DNA of 39,044 bases, taken from NCBI GenBank assembly GCA_018676675.1, contig JABHEG010000380.1, forward strand, positions 1 to 39,044, in the 5' to 3' direction. Source of the stretch: Lentisphaerota bacterium (GTDB lineage: Bacteria > Verrucomicrobiota > Lentisphaeria > Oligosphaerales > JABHEG01). Positions within the stretch are counted from its first letter, which is position 1; every line of letters begins with the position of its first letter. This document shows, in pieces, positions 16,942 to 25,771 of the stretch. The position numbers and the translations under genes were made by a program. The notes below the pieces were generated by a model. It was not told the DNA's origin, ran no database searches, and was given only the letters and a program-made list of their open reading frames with translations.

Positions 16942-18111
16942 CTACTCCGGCAGGTAGAAGAGTTCGAACACCGTTTCGCGTCGAGCGATCGCGGCACAGA
17001 GCGGTGGGCTGCGGCCTTCGGACAGATGAATGGGAACAGCGTCATAGGCACTGATGCGACCGTCAACGCTCGCCCGGACGGTAAACACGTGTTCCCCAGC
17101 CCGGAAATCAGCTGGATCGAGATCTGCTTCCCATTCCTGCCACAGCCCGTTGAACGTCTGCTGCATTGGACGCCAATCACCGCGGGTCACGCTCCACTCC
17201 ACCTGATCGACACGCATGCCGGGAGCACATGTGTGCGCCTGGATGGGGACACGCGTAAAGACTTCGATCGGCCGAACCTGGGGCCGCGGCCCACCGGTGT
17301 GCAGCGAGCCGATACGAACCGCATTGAGCTGGACTGCAGGACGGACCTCCTGTCCGAAGAGCTCACGCCAGAACCAGCGCAGTTGCCCCCCGTGCCAATG
17401 GTAGAGCGCGTACCCGGCTCGAACGGGAAAGGAATGGTAAGGGGGGATTCCTGTCCACTGCCAGCCCACCAGCGATCCGCAGTTTATCAACCGAACCCCG
17501 CCCACTTCCCATTCGTTGACGCGATGCCAGTGGCCGGTGATCAGAGCCTGGACACGATGGGCACGCATCACATCCAGGAATGCATCCGCGTTGCTATCCC
17601 GCCAGTTGTCATGCCAGTCCCCGTCCTGTTCCAGAATAGGGGCATGGAAAGCGACCACGCACGTGCCTGAAGGACGCTTCCCGAGTTCTTCCTCCAGCCA
17701 ACCCAAATGCTCGTCGGTAACCAGGGCGTGCCAGCCGCCTTCGGGCTTGCGCTGGATGTCCGGAAACATCAGGACAGTCAGGCCTTCAAGGTCGACAGCC
17801 TGTCTTTCCGGCCCGATCAGTTCCTGCCACGCAACGCTGTCCGGCTCCCCCCATAGGTCGTGATTGGCCGGCAGTGCGTGCACCGGGAGCTTCGCAGCGG
17901 CCGCAATTCCCACGTATTCCTCCAATTCGCCTCGCCCTCCGCTGCAGACAAGATCAGCGGTAGCGAGAATGCAGGCCGGCGTCGGCGTCAGAGACGCAAT
18001 TTCATCGAGGGCGACAGCCAGGTTCCGCTTAGCTGCCTCACCGTTCAAGTTGTTGTTCCCGACATGGATGTCCGTGATCTGGGCGAAGTACGTTCCGTCT
18101 TCGGTGGTCAT
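16942..18111 (-). CDS. Calcineurin-like metallophosphoesterase
   Basis: This 389-residue protein carries the full dinuclear-metal phosphoesterase signature: Asp14/His16 (DIHVG), Asp53 (TADLV in place of the usual GDxx), Asn83-His84-Asp85 (PANHD), a later AFHAP histidine and the GHWHR motif. After the catalytic domain (about 1-230) a beta-rich C-terminal extension (about 290-389) looks immunoglobulin-like. There is no signal peptide. Its start codon overlaps the stop of the sulfatase (ATGA at 18108-18111), so the two are translationally coupled and likely act on related substrates, yet the sulfatase has a Tat signal while this protein appears cytosolic. The natural substrate (phosphodiester, nucleotide or phosphosugar) cannot be read from the sequence. 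Confidence 0.9.
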   Translation of the reverse strand: MTTEDGTYFAQITDIHVGNNNLNGEAAKRNLAVALDEIASLTPTPACILATADLVCSGGRGELEEYVGIAAAAKLPVHALPANHDLWGEPDSVAWQELIGPERQAVDLEGLTVLMFPDIQRKPEGGWHALVTDEHLGWLEEELGKRPSGTCVVAFHAPILEQDGDWHDNWRDSNADAFLDVMRAHRVQALITGHWHRVNEWEVGGVRLINCGSLVGWQWTGIPPYHSFPVRAGYALYHWHGGQLRWFWRELFGQEVRPAVQLNAVRIGSLHTGGPRPQVRPIEVFTRVPIQAHTCAPGMRVDQVEWSVTRGDWRPMQQTFNGLWQEWEADLDPADFRAGEHVFTVRASVDGRISAYDAVPIHLSEGRSPPLCAAIARRETVFELFYLPE

Positions 18112-20135
18112 TCGGGACTCTCCTCGACTCTCACATCGGCGAATTGCACGGTCTGCTGCCTCTGGCCAAGGTGGCAGGTCAGGACAGTGCCCTTGGCCTC
18201 GTATGCCTCCATCGCCTTGCCGGCGATCTCAACCCTCTGCCATTCCGGACCGGCTTTCACACTGACCATGCCAACCCGTGTGTATGGCGCACCATTCTTC
18301 TGGAAGATGGCATTGAACTCGGCGCCCTTCTCGCTGCGGCAGTAGAAGCTCAGTCGGTACGTCGAGCCCTCTTTGAGCGGAATCATAACCGGCCGCTTGT
18401 ACGCCGCCCCCGAGCTCCGGTCCGGCTTCTTCGTGACCGTCACCTCCAGGGCTTCAGCAAACGGCTGCGCGGTGACGGTGACCGGTTTGGTGTCCACGTA
18501 CTTGCCGCCTCCGTTGAGCAGGACGCCCCCGATTCCGTGAACCACTACGGCCGCTTTGGCCGCGGCGTACTTCCCAGTGTGTTGCGCCACCTTCATGGTC
18601 TTGAGTACGGCTTCGAACCGTGCAACAACCGCAGCGAAATCGCTGTTGTCAGCCTGATTGACTGTCTCGTGGGGGTCTTTCTGGTAATCGTAGAGTTCCC
18701 GAGCGACCAGCAACCCGGAGCGCTCGCCTTTCCGGTAGTTCATCTGGACCCACTTGACGTACCGATAGCGTCTGTCGCGAAGGGTGTATCCCATCACCGG
18801 ACGTCCATCGATGCCTCGGGGGTACTGTGAGAGAATGGCCTCACGCACCGAGCCTCCCGGGTTCGACATCAGCGAGGCCACGCTCTTCCCCTGCAGTTGC
18901 TCCGGAACGGGAAGCCCGGCCAGTTCACACAGAGTGGGGAACACGTCCACAAAACCCGTGGGCGCGTCGGTCTTGTTGCCTTTGGGTTTGCCCGGGGCCG
19001 CGACGATGAGCGGAGCGCGGACGGCCTGCTCAAAGTTCGAGTGTTTGCACCACATGCCGTGGTCCCCCAGGTGCCAGCCGTGATCCCCCCAGAGGCAAAC
19101 GACCGTCTTGTCCGCAATCCCCAATGCGTCGAGCTTGTCGAGCAATTTGCCGACTTGAGCATCGATGTAGCTCACGCACGCCCGGTAGCCGTGAATGAGT
19201 TCCGCCTGCTGCTTCGGGGCAATGTCGCCCTTCCGCGGGATGTTGCTGTAAGAACGCAGTTCCCCGGACGTGTGATAGGCCAACTCCGGACCACCAGCGG
19301 ACCGCTTCTGGAACGGGTGCAGTGCGATCTCCGCACGATCGTAGAGATCCCAGTACTTCTTCGGTGCCACGAAAGGCAGATGCGGTTTCAGAAAGCCAAC
19401 CGAGAGAAAGAACGGCTTGTCTGCTGCAGAGAGCTTCTCGAGTAAGCGGCAACCCGCATCGGCCAAAGCCCCGTCGTTGTAGGCGTTGTCCGGCACATCC
19501 ATGCACTCGGTGGCTGGGGCTGCCATTGGGCCGGCCGCATCGGCCATGGCCCGGTTGCGGGCACTCCCACTCTTGAACTTCTTCCCTTTCACTGCGGCCT
19601 TGGCCTTCGCAGCCACGGCCACGGTTTCAGGGTGGCGGAACCCTCGGAAAGAAGGCCCTAAACCGGACGCGTAGACGCGCTTCTCCGAACCGTACCGAAT
19701 CGACCATGACGGCGCATCAAGCTTCTTGTCCACGCAACGGGAATCATAGGTCTTGCCAACACCTGTCGTCTCATAGCCTTGCTGGATGAAATACTGGGGC
19801 ATGGACAGGATGTCGGGGTTCACATCCCGCATCCGCGTCTTGAGATCCCAGACTCCTGTCGAGTCGGGGTAGAGCCCCGTCATCAGACTGGCCCGAGTAG
19901 GCCCGCAGACCGCTTGTTGACAGGCATTGTTCAGGAAGACAGTTCCACGGGCTGCAAGCCGATCGATGTGAGGGGTCAAAATGCCGTCAACGCCATAGCA
20001 GTTCAGCAGCGGTTTGAGGTCGTCGACGGGTATCATCAGTACGTTCAGCTTGTCCGCGGGTGCCCCCAGCAGATTGGGCCCCAAGGCACTCCCCGCAAAG
20101 GCCGTTGCCATCGCCATAAATTCACGTCTGCGCAT
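18108..20135 (-). CDS. Tat-exported sulfatase, iduronate-2-sulfatase-like
   Basis: This 675-residue arylsulfatase-superfamily enzyme carries the formylglycine site QQAVCGPTRASLMTG, with Cys77 the residue converted to formylglycine. The local pattern is C-G-P-T-R, where the classical core is C-x-P-S-R. Metal ligands include the VDD pair (Asp38-Asp39) and the GDHGWHLGDHG segment. The surrounding residues (PDSTGVWDL, KHSNFEQAVRAPLI) resemble the iduronate-2-sulfatase-like group. RRREFM followed by a hydrophobic stretch is a Tat signal. About 120 extra C-terminal residues look like a beta-sandwich, perhaps carbohydrate-binding. I chose the ATG at 20135 because AAGGAG abuts the ATG at 20141 but is 6 bases from this one. 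A matching anaerobic or aerobic sulfatase-maturating enzyme is not in the window. Confidence 0.93.
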   Translation of the reverse strand: MRRREFMAMATAFAGSALGPNLLGAPADKLNVLMIPVDDLKPLLNCYGVDGILTPHIDRLAARGTVFLNNACQQAVCGPTRASLMTGLYPDSTGVWDLKTRMRDVNPDILSMPQYFIQQGYETTGVGKTYDSRCVDKKLDAPSWSIRYGSEKRVYASGLGPSFRGFRHPETVAVAAKAKAAVKGKKFKSGSARNRAMADAAGPMAAPATECMDVPDNAYNDGALADAGCRLLEKLSAADKPFFLSVGFLKPHLPFVAPKKYWDLYDRAEIALHPFQKRSAGGPELAYHTSGELRSYSNIPRKGDIAPKQQAELIHGYRACVSYIDAQVGKLLDKLDALGIADKTVVCLWGDHGWHLGDHGMWCKHSNFEQAVRAPLIVAAPGKPKGNKTDAPTGFVDVFPTLCELAGLPVPEQLQGKSVASLMSNPGGSVREAILSQYPRGIDGRPVMGYTLRDRRYRYVKWVQMNYRKGERSGLLVARELYDYQKDPHETVNQADNSDFAAVVARFEAVLKTMKVAQHTGKYAAAKAAVVVHGIGGVLLNGGGKYVDTKPVTVTAQPFAEALEVTVTKKPDRSSGAAYKRPVMIPLKEGSTYRLSFYCRSEKGAEFNAIFQKNGAPYTRVGMVSVKAGPEWQRVEIAGKAMEAYEAKGTVLTCHLGQRQQTVQFADVRVEESPE

Positions 20136-20449
20136 CGCCATCTCCTTGTCTGCAACGTTGTCGTCGCTCGCAACCTACCCCCGGTGCCTTCCCCAAGCAA
20201 CCGACTTGCCCTTTCGGGCAAGACCGCTCCTGTTAGTCGCGGCTCGGACGGACGGGTGCCCCCCTCTTGAGGGACGACACGTGTTCCACCATCATGGACG
20301 AGCCGGGTTCGTCAGGACGAAGTCGCCCTGCTCATCCTGGAGGCACGGCGCGGTCGCTGGGGATCCGCCGTCGCCGTCCGGCTATGGCGGGACAAGCATC
20401 GACCCTCCAAAGACGCCTTGGGGCCACCGAGGGCCCCCTGAACTCAAAT
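20136..20449. other. Intergenic leader of the sulfatase with one perfect hairpin
   Basis: No gene is seen in these 314 bp. On the minus strand the leader contains CTTGCCC-GAAA-GGGCAAG (20205-20222), a perfect 7-bp stem closed by a GNRA tetraloop, about 70 nt before the sulfatase start. Without a following T-tract it is more likely an RNA structure in the 5' leader than a terminator. The GC-rich remainder (20260-20440) resembles neither neighbour. Confidence 0.45.
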
Positions 20450-21745
20450 CTACTCAATCTCAACCACCCGACGCTCTTCCCGAGCTTTGTCAGCAAGGAA
20501 ACCGACGAGGTGGCCGTGGACAGAATCCTCGATCGTGGTGCACGAGATGGACGGGGCACTTCCGCGCACGAAATTGACGAAATCGGCTGCAAGCCGCCCA
20601 TCGCCGCCACCGTGGCCACCGAAGGCCCCATGCATGTCCCCACTGATGCTGAGGTCCAGCTCATTTTCGGTGTACTCGTGTCCGGAACGAGTGGCGATGT
20701 GGCGAATGACAAAGGTGCTGTCCTCCATCACCCCCTGAATCTCACCATGTGTACCAATCAGGTGGATCGCCCGTGACGGCCGGGCCGTCCCGCCGACCAG
20801 ATTGTGGGATGCCGTGCAGCCATCCTCGAACTCGATGCACACGGTTTGGTGATCCACGACGTCGTTGTCACACCCCCAGACGCAACGTCCGTGGGGATTC
20901 CCCCCCTTCAGGGACGCAATCTTGTCCTCAATGGTGGGCTCGGTCAGATGTTCCAGCTCGAACCACACGTACGCCGCCCAGCGATGGGGATGGTCGATGT
21001 ACATCTTGCGGGCGGAGTAGTCACATGCCCCCTCAATCGGGCAATCGACCAGGCAACGCGTTCCCGCGCCTTCGGGGGCACGTTCGGGACAGAAGTAGAT
21101 CTGCCCACCGAAACTGCTGACCGCTTTGGGAGCAACGCCGCTCTTCATCCACATGATCAAATCCAGATCGTGGCAGCACTTCGCCATGAGCATGCTTGAG
21201 TGGCAATCATCCTTCCGGCTCCACTTCCCACGCACGAAACACGTGGCCATGTGATGGTAGCTCACGTGCTCGATCGTCTGCACGTTCATGACCTGGCCAA
21301 TCTCACCCTCCAACACCTTCTGCCGGATGGCTGCATAGAACGGGGCATAGCGCAGGACATGACAGATCATAACCTTGCGGTCGCAGCGGCGAGCCGTTTC
21401 GACCAATTGCCACATCTCAGATTCGCTGGTTGCGAACGGCTTCTCCAACAGCAGGTGGTATCCGGCTTCGAGCAGTGGGACAGAGGTCTCGATATGCTGG
21501 TGATCCATCGTCCCATTGATGACTGTGTCTGCGAACCGCCCGACAGCGGCGAGTTCTTCCGCTGTTTCGTACAACCGGTCGTCCGGCAACCCATACAGTT
21601 CCTGAACCTGCTTGCGCCGCAGCTCTATTGGGTCGGCACACCCGACAATCCGCAACTCCTCCGGAGCAGCTTTGGCGTACGCGGCATAGGCCAACGCCCG
21701 GTGTCCGGCGCCGACAACAACGGCAGTGATTGGTTCTTTCGCCAT
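20450..21745 (-). CDS. Gfo/Idh/MocA-family NAD(P)-dependent oxidoreductase
   Basis: This 431-residue protein has an N-terminal Rossmann fold (AVVVGAGHRALAY, residues 8-20) and the diagnostic LEKPFA motif (about 105-110), whose Lys takes part in catalysis. The C-terminal alpha/beta domain includes a Cys-rich insert (CPERAPEG...RCLVDCPIEGACDYSARK) found in one branch of the family. Members oxidise or epimerise sugars, inositols and related polyols. I chose the ATG at 21745 (MAKEPITAVV) because the preceding in-frame sequence to 21880 has no family similarity and GGGAC lies about 8 bases upstream. It lies upstream of the sulfatase on the same strand, separated by 314 bp. It is probably involved in metabolising released sugars. 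Confidence 0.92.
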   Translation of the reverse strand: MAKEPITAVVVGAGHRALAYAAYAKAAPEELRIVGCADPIELRRKQVQELYGLPDDRLYETAEELAAVGRFADTVINGTMDHQHIETSVPLLEAGYHLLLEKPFATSESEMWQLVETARRCDRKVMICHVLRYAPFYAAIRQKVLEGEIGQVMNVQTIEHVSYHHMATCFVRGKWSRKDDCHSSMLMAKCCHDLDLIMWMKSGVAPKAVSSFGGQIYFCPERAPEGAGTRCLVDCPIEGACDYSARKMYIDHPHRWAAYVWFELEHLTEPTIEDKIASLKGGNPHGRCVWGCDNDVVDHQTVCIEFEDGCTASHNLVGGTARPSRAIHLIGTHGEIQGVMEDSTFVIRHIATRSGHEYTENELDLSISGDMHGAFGGHGGGDGRLAADFVNFVRGSAPSISCTTIEDSVHGHLVGFLADKAREERRVVEIE

Positions 21746-21943
21746 GCAGGAAGTCCCTTTTTTGCAGTTTGAGCTGGCCGGCGGCGGCGCGGAAGGAGCC
21801 CCCGTGTGCAGCGTCTTACCCGAGTGGCCACCGAAGGCCGTATCGTCATCAGTCTCAACGGCGCACCGGGGCATGCACAACCCGTCTTCTGCGCCGACGC
21901 CGTCAGTCTCCGGGAACGCCCGGAATAGTCACCGCTGAGGGCC
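21746..21943. other. Leader region of the oxidoreductase gene, no gene seen
   Basis: This is GC-rich sequence between the palindromic element and the oxidoreductase start. It includes a purine-rich tract ending AAAAAAGGGAC just before the gene. I see no convincing ORF or clear promoter hexamers. Confidence 0.4.
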
Positions 21944-22199
21944 GGCGCGGAAATAACTTCACACTTTGCTGCTGGTCATTTTGGTTTCCGGCCAGGCGCG
22001 AGCGAGCGGGCATATCTTGATATGTCCCGAGTGAAGCAACGAAGCCAGAGAGCAAAAGGGACGCAGCCCTACGGGGCGAGGCGGAGCACGGCCATTCGCG
22101 GCGTTAGTCGTCGTACACATACCTCGGTATGCGTTGCTCCTCCTGCCTTCCGCCTGACCGTCCTGCGCTCCCGCCAAAATGTGAAGTTATTTCCGCGCC
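21944..22199. mobile_element. 256-bp MITE-like imperfect palindrome with 20-bp perfect terminal inverted repeats
   Basis: The ends are GGCGCGGAAATAACTTCACA (21944-21963) and its exact reverse complement (22180-22199). The exact midpoint is a GCCC-TACG-GGGC hairpin (22066-22077). Each arm contains a small palindrome about 74 nt from its end: CATATC-TT-GATATG (22011-22024) and CATACC-TC-GGTATG (22118-22131). The element lies 5 bp beyond the stop of the minus-strand phosphoesterase (22205). No ORF inside is credible and no target duplication is obvious, although flanking bases (CCCT-A-CGGT patterns) extend the symmetry weakly. Confidence 0.8.
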
Positions 22200-22204
22200 A
22201 ACCC

Positions 22205-23341
22205 TTACGGTTCAAGAACAAACCGATCGAACACGGCCGATGTGTGCTTCTCAGCACTGCCTTTGACCGTGTGAACGGTTACGGTCAACGCCTTCCCCAC
22301 GACCTCCACCTGAACCACATTGTACGCACAGATCCGCTTCTGGAAGAAACGGTAGCTGCGCTCTTTCGCCCACCCACCACGATTCAGAGGGCCACCCCCT
22401 CCACCGGCCACGATGTAATGGACGGCCCGTCCGTCATGCGGGTACCGCTTGGGCGGCGGGTCAGCTCGCGTCTCGTGATCATCGTCGGGCACATAGCAGT
22501 GGTCGTAGAGGTGTGCGTGCCCTGAAAACGCAAGCGTCACGTCGTACTGCCTGAAAAGCGGCTCAAACTGGCGGCGCACCGGAGCGATGCACTCCCCGGA
22601 ACCAGGTTTGGCCGGATCGGGGGGATTCTCGCGCATGGTGGTGGAGTACAGGGGGTGGTGCAGGAATACAACGATATGGTCAATGCCTGGATCCTCATGA
22701 GCCTTCTTGAGGTGACGCTCCAGCCACGGCGTTGGCGTGTTGGCCCACCAACGAGTCCCCTGTTCACAGGAGATGAAGTAGGCGTTGGCAAAGCGGAATG
22801 CATAGAAGGTCTTGAAGGACGCACCACTGGGCACACGGTCCCGGAACGCACGGCAACGGGGATCGTCGAAGCGTTGAGGGTAATCGGTCTTGTCGTCTTC
22901 GTGGAAGAGACTGAACCGTTCCTGGTAGGTCGTCCCAAACGCCTCGGCATTTATCTCCCAAAGCTGCTTCTTTAGGTACGTGCGGTAGTTGGCGATACCC
23001 GCGTACCCGGCATCGTGATTGCCCATGGTCGGGAAAAACGGGATACGGGCCAGCATACCGGCGTAGTAGGTAACGAAACGGTCATAGGCCTCCGGGTCAC
23101 GCCCGTGATCCATGAGGTCGCCGGTGTGCAGAGCGAACGTCGGCTCAAGGGCAAGGACGACCTCCGGCACGGCCAGGCGCTCCGGTATGCCCGAGGTCGA
23201 ACTGTTCGTCGCGAATTGGCTGTCCCCGAAGACCACGAATGAGAAGTCGGCGTCCGCTCCCTCCGCGGTCTGACCGCCCCCGCTGAAGAGACCAAGTCCG
23301 ATGAGCAGGAAGGTAATCACAGCCCAGTGCATCGATCCCAT
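22205..23341 (-). CDS. Exported calcineurin-like phosphoesterase
   Basis: This 378-residue protein has an N-terminal hydrophobic segment (MHWAVITFLLIGLGLFSGGG) acting as a signal peptide or anchor. The catalytic domain carries all metal-site motifs: FGDSQ (Asp40), HTGDLMDHG, MGNHDAG, FLHHPLYS and SGHAHLYDH. It is a secreted metallophosphoesterase of the purple-acid-phosphatase-like or phosphodiesterase type, with unknown substrate. Several ATGs are clustered at the start; the one at 23341 is preferred because GGAGG is 5 bases upstream. It is divergent from the glycosyltransferase gene. Its stop is only 5 bp from the palindromic element, which could therefore define its mRNA 3' end. Confidence 0.9.
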   Translation of the reverse strand: MGSMHWAVITFLLIGLGLFSGGGQTAEGADADFSFVVFGDSQFATNSSTSGIPERLAVPEVVLALEPTFALHTGDLMDHGRDPEAYDRFVTYYAGMLARIPFFPTMGNHDAGYAGIANYRTYLKKQLWEINAEAFGTTYQERFSLFHEDDKTDYPQRFDDPRCRAFRDRVPSGASFKTFYAFRFANAYFISCEQGTRWWANTPTPWLERHLKKAHEDPGIDHIVVFLHHPLYSTTMRENPPDPAKPGSGECIAPVRRQFEPLFRQYDVTLAFSGHAHLYDHCYVPDDDHETRADPPPKRYPHDGRAVHYIVAGGGGGPLNRGGWAKERSYRFFQKRICAYNVVQVEVVGKALTVTVHTVKGSAEKHTSAVFDRFVLEP

Positions 23342-23391
23342 CATGACCTCCATTCGCCACTCCATATAATGCTCGACTTCCGCCCCGGAGA

Positions 23392-23397
23392 ATTATA
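23392..23397 (-). promoter_or_regulatory. Possible -10 hexamer for the exported phosphoesterase
   Basis: Read on the minus strand, 23397-23392 is TATAAT preceded by TG, about 51 nt before the chosen start. The -35 region at the right distance (TGGAGG) is poor, so the call is tentative. Confidence 0.3.
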
Positions 23398-23532
23398 CAG
23401 GGACAACATGCGCACCTCCAGCTTGCCCTCTGGACGTACCTCAAGGACAGTAAGGGGCGGACACAATAAACAACAGGCCACGCCGTTTTCCGACTGAAGT
23501 CTGGCGGATCCGAACGTGGAAGGCAGGGCAAA

Positions 23533-25710
23533 ATGACCTCAGAAACGAACGGTGTCTCGGCGAATCCGAGCCCGCAGACAACGACACCAATCAGCAACAC
23601 GGCGCCTCACGATTCCCAACCCGGCGGGTCCGCACGCAAGTCGTCAAGCAACGTATGGGTGGCGCTGACGCGGAATGAGTCCGCCGGTGTGGCCGGTCTG
23701 GTGATTCTCCTACTCATTTTTGTCGCTTTCCTGGGAACACGATTCCATCCAGCGATCCAGGCCCCGGATGCCAACGGCTATTGGGCCCAGGGAACCTTGT
23801 TGGCGGAAACCGGACGCCTCTGGTTCGAGCCCGAGATTCCTCCTCAGTACATTGGTATGCACTGGCTCGTTACCGAAGACGGACGCTACTTCAGTCGTTA
23901 CCCACCAGGGCTCGGGTCCATTGTCGCCATCGTCTATCGCCTGTTCGGTTACCAGGCCAGCGTTGCCGTCAATCCTGCCTTGGCTGTTCTGGCCCTGGCA
24001 GCCTTCTATCTGCTGCTGCGCGGAATGGGCCTCCGCTGGCCATGGGCGCTGCTGGGCGTGGCATTCCTGATGACAATCCCGTCGTTCGCCCGGCATGCTC
24101 TGGTCTGCGACTCTCACATGGCCATTGTCTTCCTGCTGACCTGGGGGATGCTCTTTCTTGTGCGCTGGTCAAAACGAGGTCGACACATCGACGCATTCGT
24201 GGGAGGGCTCTTTCTCGGCAGCATCCCGACCGTGCGCTACCCGGAAGCTCTCTATGCACTGGGAGTCGGCGTGTTCCTCCTGCTGCACTGGCGCAGACAT
24301 CCGCGGATCTGGACCCACTACGCAGCCGCCATCGCCGGTGCGGTCATTCCGCTCATTCCCCTGATTGCCTACCATCACGCGTCGTTCGGCGCCATCTGGC
24401 GCACGGCCTACAGCCTTACCAATGAGCAAACCGGCTTCGGTTGGTCTTACTTCAGAGCCCATTGCGTCAATTACATACGGCAGCTCCACGGTGAAGGCAT
24501 GGGGTTGCTTTTCCCCTTTGGTATCGTGGGGATGGTAGTGATGTGCGGAGAGCGCAAGTGGCGTCCTCTGGGGTGGTTCTGCGTACTGGCCGTTGTCCCC
24601 GTGATTCTGTTGTATATGGCCTACTACTGGGCCCCCGAGCGCGTGGCTTCAGCAACCATGCGATTCGTGCTTCCCACGTTCGTCTGTTTCTGCGCGGCGG
24701 CGGTATGGGGGCTTGAGCGGCTCCTGAGCAGAGCATCGCCTGCCATCCGCGCGACAGCATTGGTCGTGGTGTTCGTCACCCAGGTTACCTGGGGAGTTCC
24801 AACCATGCTGCAGGAGACGAAACAGAGCGCCCACTCCCGCCGAGTTCTGGCCCTTATCGCATCTCAGCTGGAGGAACAGGCGGAGGAGGGCGCCGTGGTC
24901 ATGGCCCAGTCGCAGATTCTGCAGAACATCGACTTCGTCCGGAAATGGCGACTGATGGATCTGACCATGCTGCGGAGCCGTGGCCGGATGGGACGCTTCG
25001 CTCAACGTGGGAAGGACAGCAACAGTCCCACTCCCATGCAGATGGAGAAACGCGCCATACAGGCGGAGCAGTACGAAGGGCAATACCCGTTCGAACGGGA
25101 ACGCTCAATCGCCTGGGACATCTCCGAGTGGGCCGGCGAACACAAAGTCTACTACATTGGAACGGCAGAGGAACTCGAACAGTTGCCCAGTTCCTACTTC
25201 AGCGAAGAGAACATGCGCATCCTGGCCCGATTCACCCTCCCGGAGGCACCCAAGCGGCGAGAACCGGAAGGCATGATGGGAGCCGGCGCCAGACGACCAA
25301 ACCGGGGTGCACAGGATGGCCCTCCCGGAATGGAGGGACCACCGGACGGAGCGATGGGTGAGGGAGGCGACCAGTTCAGGCAGAGACCGGGAGCCCAGCA
25401 GGGAATGGGCGGCAGACAGGATCGGTTTGGAGGTCCTCAAGGAGCGCAGCAGCAAATGGGCGGCAGACAAGATCGGTTTGGCGGTCCTCAAGGAGCGCAG
25501 CAGGGAATGGGCGGCAGACAGGATCGATTTGGCGGTCCTCAAGGGGCGCAGCAGCAAATGGGCGGCAGACAAGATCGTTTCGGAGGAGGCGGACGCAATG
25601 CCGGCGGACGCCGCGGACGAGGCGGTGGAGGCGGCCCCATGCGGATGGGAGCCCTCCTGGCGGCCAAAGAGATCGTCATAGCCGAATGGACATGGATGCC
25701 GGGGCTGTAA
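23533..25710 (+). CDS. GT-C type membrane glycosyltransferase with Gly/Gln-rich repetitive C-terminal tail
   Basis: This 725-residue protein has a polar N-terminus (1-45), then roughly ten membrane spans (about 50-430). The first extracytoplasmic loop carries APDANGYW, whose Asp fits the acidic catalytic residue of the GT39/ArnT-like GT-C fold. Such enzymes transfer sugars from polyprenyl-phosphate donors to proteins, lipids or polysaccharides at the outer face of the membrane. A soluble domain follows (about 440-570). The tail (about 580-700) is Gly, Gln, Arg and Met rich and includes four near-identical 17-residue repeats (from residue 623) and an RRGRGGGGG stretch. A final hydrophobic segment, GALLAAKEIVIAEW, ends the protein. 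The tail is unusual for the family. A purine-rich AGGCAGGG precedes the ATG. Confidence 0.82.
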   Translation: MTSETNGVSANPSPQTTTPISNTAPHDSQPGGSARKSSSNVWVALTRNESAGVAGLVILLLIFVAFLGTRFHPAIQAPDANGYWAQGTLLAETGRLWFEPEIPPQYIGMHWLVTEDGRYFSRYPPGLGSIVAIVYRLFGYQASVAVNPALAVLALAAFYLLLRGMGLRWPWALLGVAFLMTIPSFARHALVCDSHMAIVFLLTWGMLFLVRWSKRGRHIDAFVGGLFLGSIPTVRYPEALYALGVGVFLLLHWRRHPRIWTHYAAAIAGAVIPLIPLIAYHHASFGAIWRTAYSLTNEQTGFGWSYFRAHCVNYIRQLHGEGMGLLFPFGIVGMVVMCGERKWRPLGWFCVLAVVPVILLYMAYYWAPERVASATMRFVLPTFVCFCAAAVWGLERLLSRASPAIRATALVVVFVTQVTWGVPTMLQETKQSAHSRRVLALIASQLEEQAEEGAVVMAQSQILQNIDFVRKWRLMDLTMLRSRGRMGRFAQRGKDSNSPTPMQMEKRAIQAEQYEGQYPFERERSIAWDISEWAGEHKVYYIGTAEELEQLPSSYFSEENMRILARFTLPEAPKRREPEGMMGAGARRPNRGAQDGPPGMEGPPDGAMGEGGDQFRQRPGAQQGMGGRQDRFGGPQGAQQQMGGRQDRFGGPQGAQQGMGGRQDRFGGPQGAQQQMGGRQDRFGGGGRNAGGRRGRGGGGGPMRMGALLAAKEIVIAEWTWMPGL
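25399..25587 (+). repeat. In-frame 51-bp tandem repeat in the glycosyltransferase tail
   Basis: Units begin at 25399, 25450 and 25501, with a partial fourth at 25552. Each encodes 17 residues of the pattern Q-(G/Q)-M-G-G-R-Q-D-R-F-G-G-P-Q-G-A-Q. Units 1 and 3 share CAGGGA and CAGGAT codons; units 2 and 4 share CAGCAA and CAAGAT. This pattern indicates duplication of a 102-bp dimer. The array is in frame and open, so it is part of the protein. Confidence 0.95.
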
Positions 25711-25771
25711 TGCCGAAGATGATGGATGGGTCAGCGAATAGGCACCATTCCCACAGAGGACAAGGAAGGTC

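Noticed and set aside
23415..23502. Possible short leader peptide (about 29 codons) before the glycosyltransferase gene
   Set aside because: The ribosome site is weak, composition is not protein-like, and there is no attenuator structure.
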